A DNA stretch of 64,000 nucleotides from Sedimentisphaerales bacterium (lineage in GTDB: Bacteria > Planctomycetota > Phycisphaerae > Sedimentisphaerales > SM23-30): contig JAFGKT010000023.1 in the NCBI GenBank assembly GCA_016928435.1, forward strand, positions 1 through 64,000, read 5' to 3'. Shown here piece after piece: positions 61,466 through 64,000 of the stretch. Both the position numbers and the translations under genes were made by a program. Numbering within the stretch: position 1 is the stretch's first letter; each line of letters starts with the position of its first letter. Below the pieces are notes generated by a model, which did no database searches, was not told where the DNA came from, and saw only the letters and a program-made list of their open reading frames with translations.

Positions 61466-62938
61466 TCAAGCCTCCATGTGGTCGTATTGCGAATGGTAGT
61501 TAGGCGATTCATGTGTAATCGCGATATTGTGCGGATGGCTCTCCGTAACCGTCGCTGAACTAATGCGAATGAACTGCGACTTCTTCCGCAGCGTTTCAAT
61601 ATCCCGCGTGCCGCAATAGCCCATCCCCGCACGCAGACCGCCTACCAACTGATAAACATATTCCGACAATGGTCCCCGGTAAGGCACTCGCCCCTCTACG
61701 CCTTCAGGTACCAATTTGCCTTTTTCCTGTTTGCTGCTCTGGCCGTACCGTTCCGCACTGCCGCCCACCATCGCCCCCAGCGAGCCCATACCGCGATACT
61801 CCTTGAACCTTCTGCCTCTAAAGATGACCAGTTTGCCCGGCGACTCATCTAACCCCGCCAGCAGCGAACCCAGCATAACCGTCGAAGCTCCCGCCGCGAT
61901 TGCTTTGGTAATATCACCGCTGTGGCGTATGCCGCCGTCCGCGATCACCGGCACACCTGCCGCGTCACCCGCCTTGGCACAATTCATCACCGCTGTTACC
62001 TGCGGCACACCAACACCCGATACCACCCGCGTAGTGCATATCGCACCAGGACCGATGCCCACCCGAATCGCGTCAGCGCCCGCATCGATCAAATCTTTTG
62101 CCGCTTCCGCCGTCGCTACGTTGCCTGCCACAATGTCAATGTCGTAGTTCTTGCGTATTTCCTTGACCGTATTCAAAACGTTCTGCGAGTGACCGTGCGC
62201 CGAATCCACCACCAGTACATCCACGTCCGTGGCGATCAACTGCTCAACTCGCTCAAAATCCAACACGTTTACCGAAGCTCCCACCCGCAATCTGCCGCGA
62301 CTGTCCTTGCTCGAGTTGGGAAACTGATTCGTTCGCTCGATGTCACGCATCGTTATCAAGCCCGCCAGCGAATAATCCTTGTTCACCAGCAGCAGTTTTT
62401 CCACCTTGTGCTTGTTCAATATCTCTTGAGCTTGTTCCAAAGTCGTATCCGGCGCCGCGGTAACCAAATCTTTCTTGGTCATTACCGAGTCGATTTTCTG
62501 GTCCAAATTTTCGAGGAACTTCAAATCACGCTCGGTCAATATGCCCACCAGTTTCCTGCCGTCCACAATCGGTACGCCGCTGATATTGTGTTCTTGCATC
62601 AGAGTCCGCGCTCGGCCGACCGGCTCGTTCGGACCCAGCGTCACCGGGTCCAAAATCACACCGTTTTCACTTCGCTTTACTTTGTCAACTTCGCGCGTTT
62701 GCTCTGCCACCGTTAGGTTCTTGTGGATGATCCCGATCCCGCCTTCTTGAGACATCGCGATCGCCAACGCCGACTCCGTCACCGTATCCATCGGCGAACT
62801 GACCAGAGGAATATTGATCCGGATGTTACGAGTAAACTGCGTTTGCGTGTCCGCCTCCCGAGGCAGAAAATCACTACGCCCCGGCAGAAGCAGAACATCG
62901 TCAAATGTTATACCTTCAGCAAGAATCTTCTCTGTCAT
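61466..62938 (-). CDS. guaB: Inosine-5'-monophosphate dehydrogenase
   Basis: 490 residues. IMPDH barrel with [16 protein letters not shown] at the start, two CBS domains inserted at about 95-205 ([40 protein letters not shown]), the catalytic-cysteine loop [15 protein letters not shown] and the flap near [10 protein letters not shown]. Makes XMP for guaA. The ATG at 62938 has GGGGAC upstream; the frame is open to 63052 without a ribosome site. It is coupled to the lipoprotein gene downstream. Confidence 0.96.
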   Translation of the reverse strand: MTEKILAEGITFDDVLLLPGRSDFLPREADTQTQFTRNIRINIPLVSSPMDTVTESALAIAMSQEGGIGIIHKNLTVAEQTREVDKVKRSENGVILDPVTLGPNEPVGRARTLMQEHNISGVPIVDGRKLVGILTERDLKFLENLDQKIDSVMTKKDLVTAAPDTTLEQAQEILNKHKVEKLLLVNKDYSLAGLITMRDIERTNQFPNSSKDSRGRLRVGASVNVLDFERVEQLIATDVDVLVVDSAHGHSQNVLNTVKEIRKNYDIDIVAGNVATAEAAKDLIDAGADAIRVGIGPGAICTTRVVSGVGVPQVTAVMNCAKAGDAAGVPVIADGGIRHSGDITKAIAAGASTVMLGSLLAGLDESPGKLVIFRGRRFKEYRGMGSLGAMVGGSAERYGQSSKQEKGKLVPEGVEGRVPYRGPLSEYVYQLVGGLRAGMGYCGTRDIETLRKKSQFIRISSATVTESHPHNIAITHESPNYHSQYDHMEA

Positions 62939-63050
62939 GTAACGTCCCCGTTCTGGATGATAGTGTGGCCATTCTGTTGCGCGACGCGAAAAGCAAACCG
63001 TGATTCTAACCCCCGCCAATGCCCCCGTCAAGGTTAAATGATTGCCCACC

Positions 63051-63086
63051 AAAAAGAAACGCCCCTGGTGTTATCCAGAGGCGTTT
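63051..63086 (-). terminator. Intrinsic terminator upstream of guaB
   Basis: Stem AAACGCCCCTGG/CCAGAGGCGTTT; on the minus strand TCTTTTTGG follows. It closes the partial gene 63158-64000. Confidence 0.75.
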
Positions 63087-63157
63087 ATAACCCAAATCAA
63101 ATAAACAAATTGTCACAAAGTCGCTGTTATGCGACTACCTGTTCAGCCCACGCCGGA

Positions 63158-64000
63158 TCATTTATGGAATATACGCGGCGGAGGACCTTGATCATCCGGC
63201 CCCGGCACAGTTGGTGCGCCCATCCCATTATTCTGACCCATCGAACTAAACATCATCGCCATCGTGCCAAAATATTGGACCATTTCGTTCGGAATCGTTA
63301 TCGTAGCTTCCATGCTGTTTCTGTGCGTTGTCCCCGCGAAGCCGATCACGCCTTCCAGTTCAGAAAACATTCCCATCGCCATCATCTCTTCCGGTGCCGC
63401 GTCCGGCATCTGACCAAGCGACTGCCTGATCATATTTCCCGCATGTAGGAAAAAGTACAGGTTTGCTTCACGAGGCAAATCCGAAGCAGCCATCCCGATC
63501 GATTCCGATGAATCCAGACCACTGCGACGACGGCTGCCCAGAAAATCAATGTAGTCTTCCAACGAATCTTCGCTCATCGTAAACAGCAATTGATTGTCAA
63601 CCGCACAAAGATATTCCGTCAGAACCATGTCTTCGCCCCATTGGGATTCCATGGCCGCCATGCCTTCGGCCCCCAAATCCATTCCTGACATATCCATCAT
63701 TATTGTCGAATATCTGTGGCCCGACACTTGGCCTGCGTTCTCATCAACATCTACGGACATCCCCAGCGAATCCCCAAACAGCCGGTTCATCGTTGGCAGG
63801 CTTTCGCTCACTAAGTCCAATGCTTCCTCGGCGTCGCTGTAAGTGTAGCAACCCATAATCACCGGAGGCTCCATCAAACCGTCATCGTTCATCGGTGACA
63901 AATACTGAGCGAACGCGCTGGGGCCTTCCCAGCCAGTCGTCCAAGCCATCATCGAGTCAACGATTTCGTCCGCTTCGTCCGCGTCGATATCACTTTCTTC
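63158..64000 (-). CDS. Hypothetical protein, cut by the window edge
   Basis: The minus-strand frame stays open to the last base, so only the C-terminal 280 residues are visible and the start lies outside. The product is acidic and methionine-rich (MMDMSGMDLGAEGMAAMESQ and EEMMAMGMFSEL) and ends in a proline/glycine-rich tail (PGPDDQGPPPRIFHK). I do not recognise the family. It is likely envelope- or surface-associated, given similar proteins in planctomycete genomes, but that is a guess. The ATG at 63952 should not be taken as the true start. Confidence 0.7.
   Translation of the reverse strand, partial: EESDIDADEADEIVDSMMAWTTGWEGPSAFAQYLSPMNDDGLMEPPVIMGCYTYSDAEEALDLVSESLPTMNRLFGDSLGMSVDVDENAGQVSGHRYSTIMMDMSGMDLGAEGMAAMESQWGEDMVLTEYLCAVDNQLLFTMSEDSLEDYIDFLGSRRRSGLDSSESIGMAASDLPREANLYFFLHAGNMIRQSLGQMPDAAPEEMMAMGMFSELEGVIGFAGTTHRNSMEATITIPNEMVQYFGTMAMMFSSMGQNNGMGAPTVPGPDDQGPPPRIFHK

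Noticed and set aside
61922-62716. Plus-strand ORF of 264 residues inside guaB
   Set aside because: Antisense to the CBS and barrel regions of IMP dehydrogenase; no family pattern.

Overview
The window looks like chromosomal DNA of a planctomycete, most likely of the Phycisphaerae/Sedimentisphaerales type. This is inferred from content, not from a database search. The markers are: a PEP-CTERM anchored propeller protein; a secreted subtilase-like protein ending in dockerin-type repeats; an ECF sigma factor paired with a membrane protein whose outer domain resembles the H-X9-DG pseudopilin family; a NagB/PIG-L fusion; DegT, Gfo/Idh/MocA and creatininase family enzymes; and a membrane pyrophosphatase. 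Genes are dense and mostly housekeeping. No phage, IS element, integrase or CRISPR array is visible.

Layout. 1-640 is non-coding with dispersed palindromes. 640-2376 (-) is lipM/lipA; 2566-3609 (+) is a ThiD2-ThiE thiamine fusion. lipA and thiE diverge from promoters that end almost on their start codons. 3817-5450 (+) is an ECF sigma/anti-sigma-like pair. 5534-10297 (-) is rimO and a very acidic FtsK. 10773-12118 (+) holds two small membrane proteins. 12103-19072 (-) is a long biosynthetic/housekeeping run, in transcription order pheA, DAHP synthase, tpiA, secG, yicC, gmk, rpoZ, coaC, coaB. 19298-20326 (-) is the PEP-CTERM protein. 20902-24418 (+) is the classic rpsB-tsf-pyrH-frr cluster, followed by tRNA-Lys and a GT2 glycosyltransferase. 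26045-29740 holds an SDR, a DegT aminotransferase and a Gfo/Idh oxidoreductase. 30003-33940 (+) is a D-lactate/glycolate dehydrogenase fusion coupled to an AmrS-like radical SAM enzyme. 34151-38866 (+) is a sensor kinase, nucleoside transporter, creatininase-like hydrolase and D-2-hydroxyacid dehydrogenase. 38886-39194 (-) is a probable unannotated structured RNA. 39456-45874 (-) is clpC, membrane pyrophosphatase and rpsU. 46246-47506 (+) is a thioesterase and a methyltransferase. 47563-51659 (-) is a tightly coupled sugar operon (NagB/PIG-L, nucleotidyltransferase, galactokinase-like kinase). 51926-53022 (-) is arfB and a cyclase. 53201-54934 (+) is the dockerin protease. 54965-57511 (-) is ligA and ndk. 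57881-59166 (+) is a lipoprotein and an M48 protease. 59249-64000 (-) is guaA, a lipoprotein, guaB and a partial gene.

Three families of short palindromic repeats occupy intergenic gaps. The most interesting is a roughly 70-90 bp two-hairpin element present five times, always in the same orientation. I found no single spectacular new system. The strongest leads are: the sigma/anti-sigma pair with a pseudopilin-like ectodomain; the ncRNA at 38886-39194; the two-hairpin repeat family; the amino-sugar operon with an altered NagB active site; and FtsK with an approximately 280-residue acidic tail.
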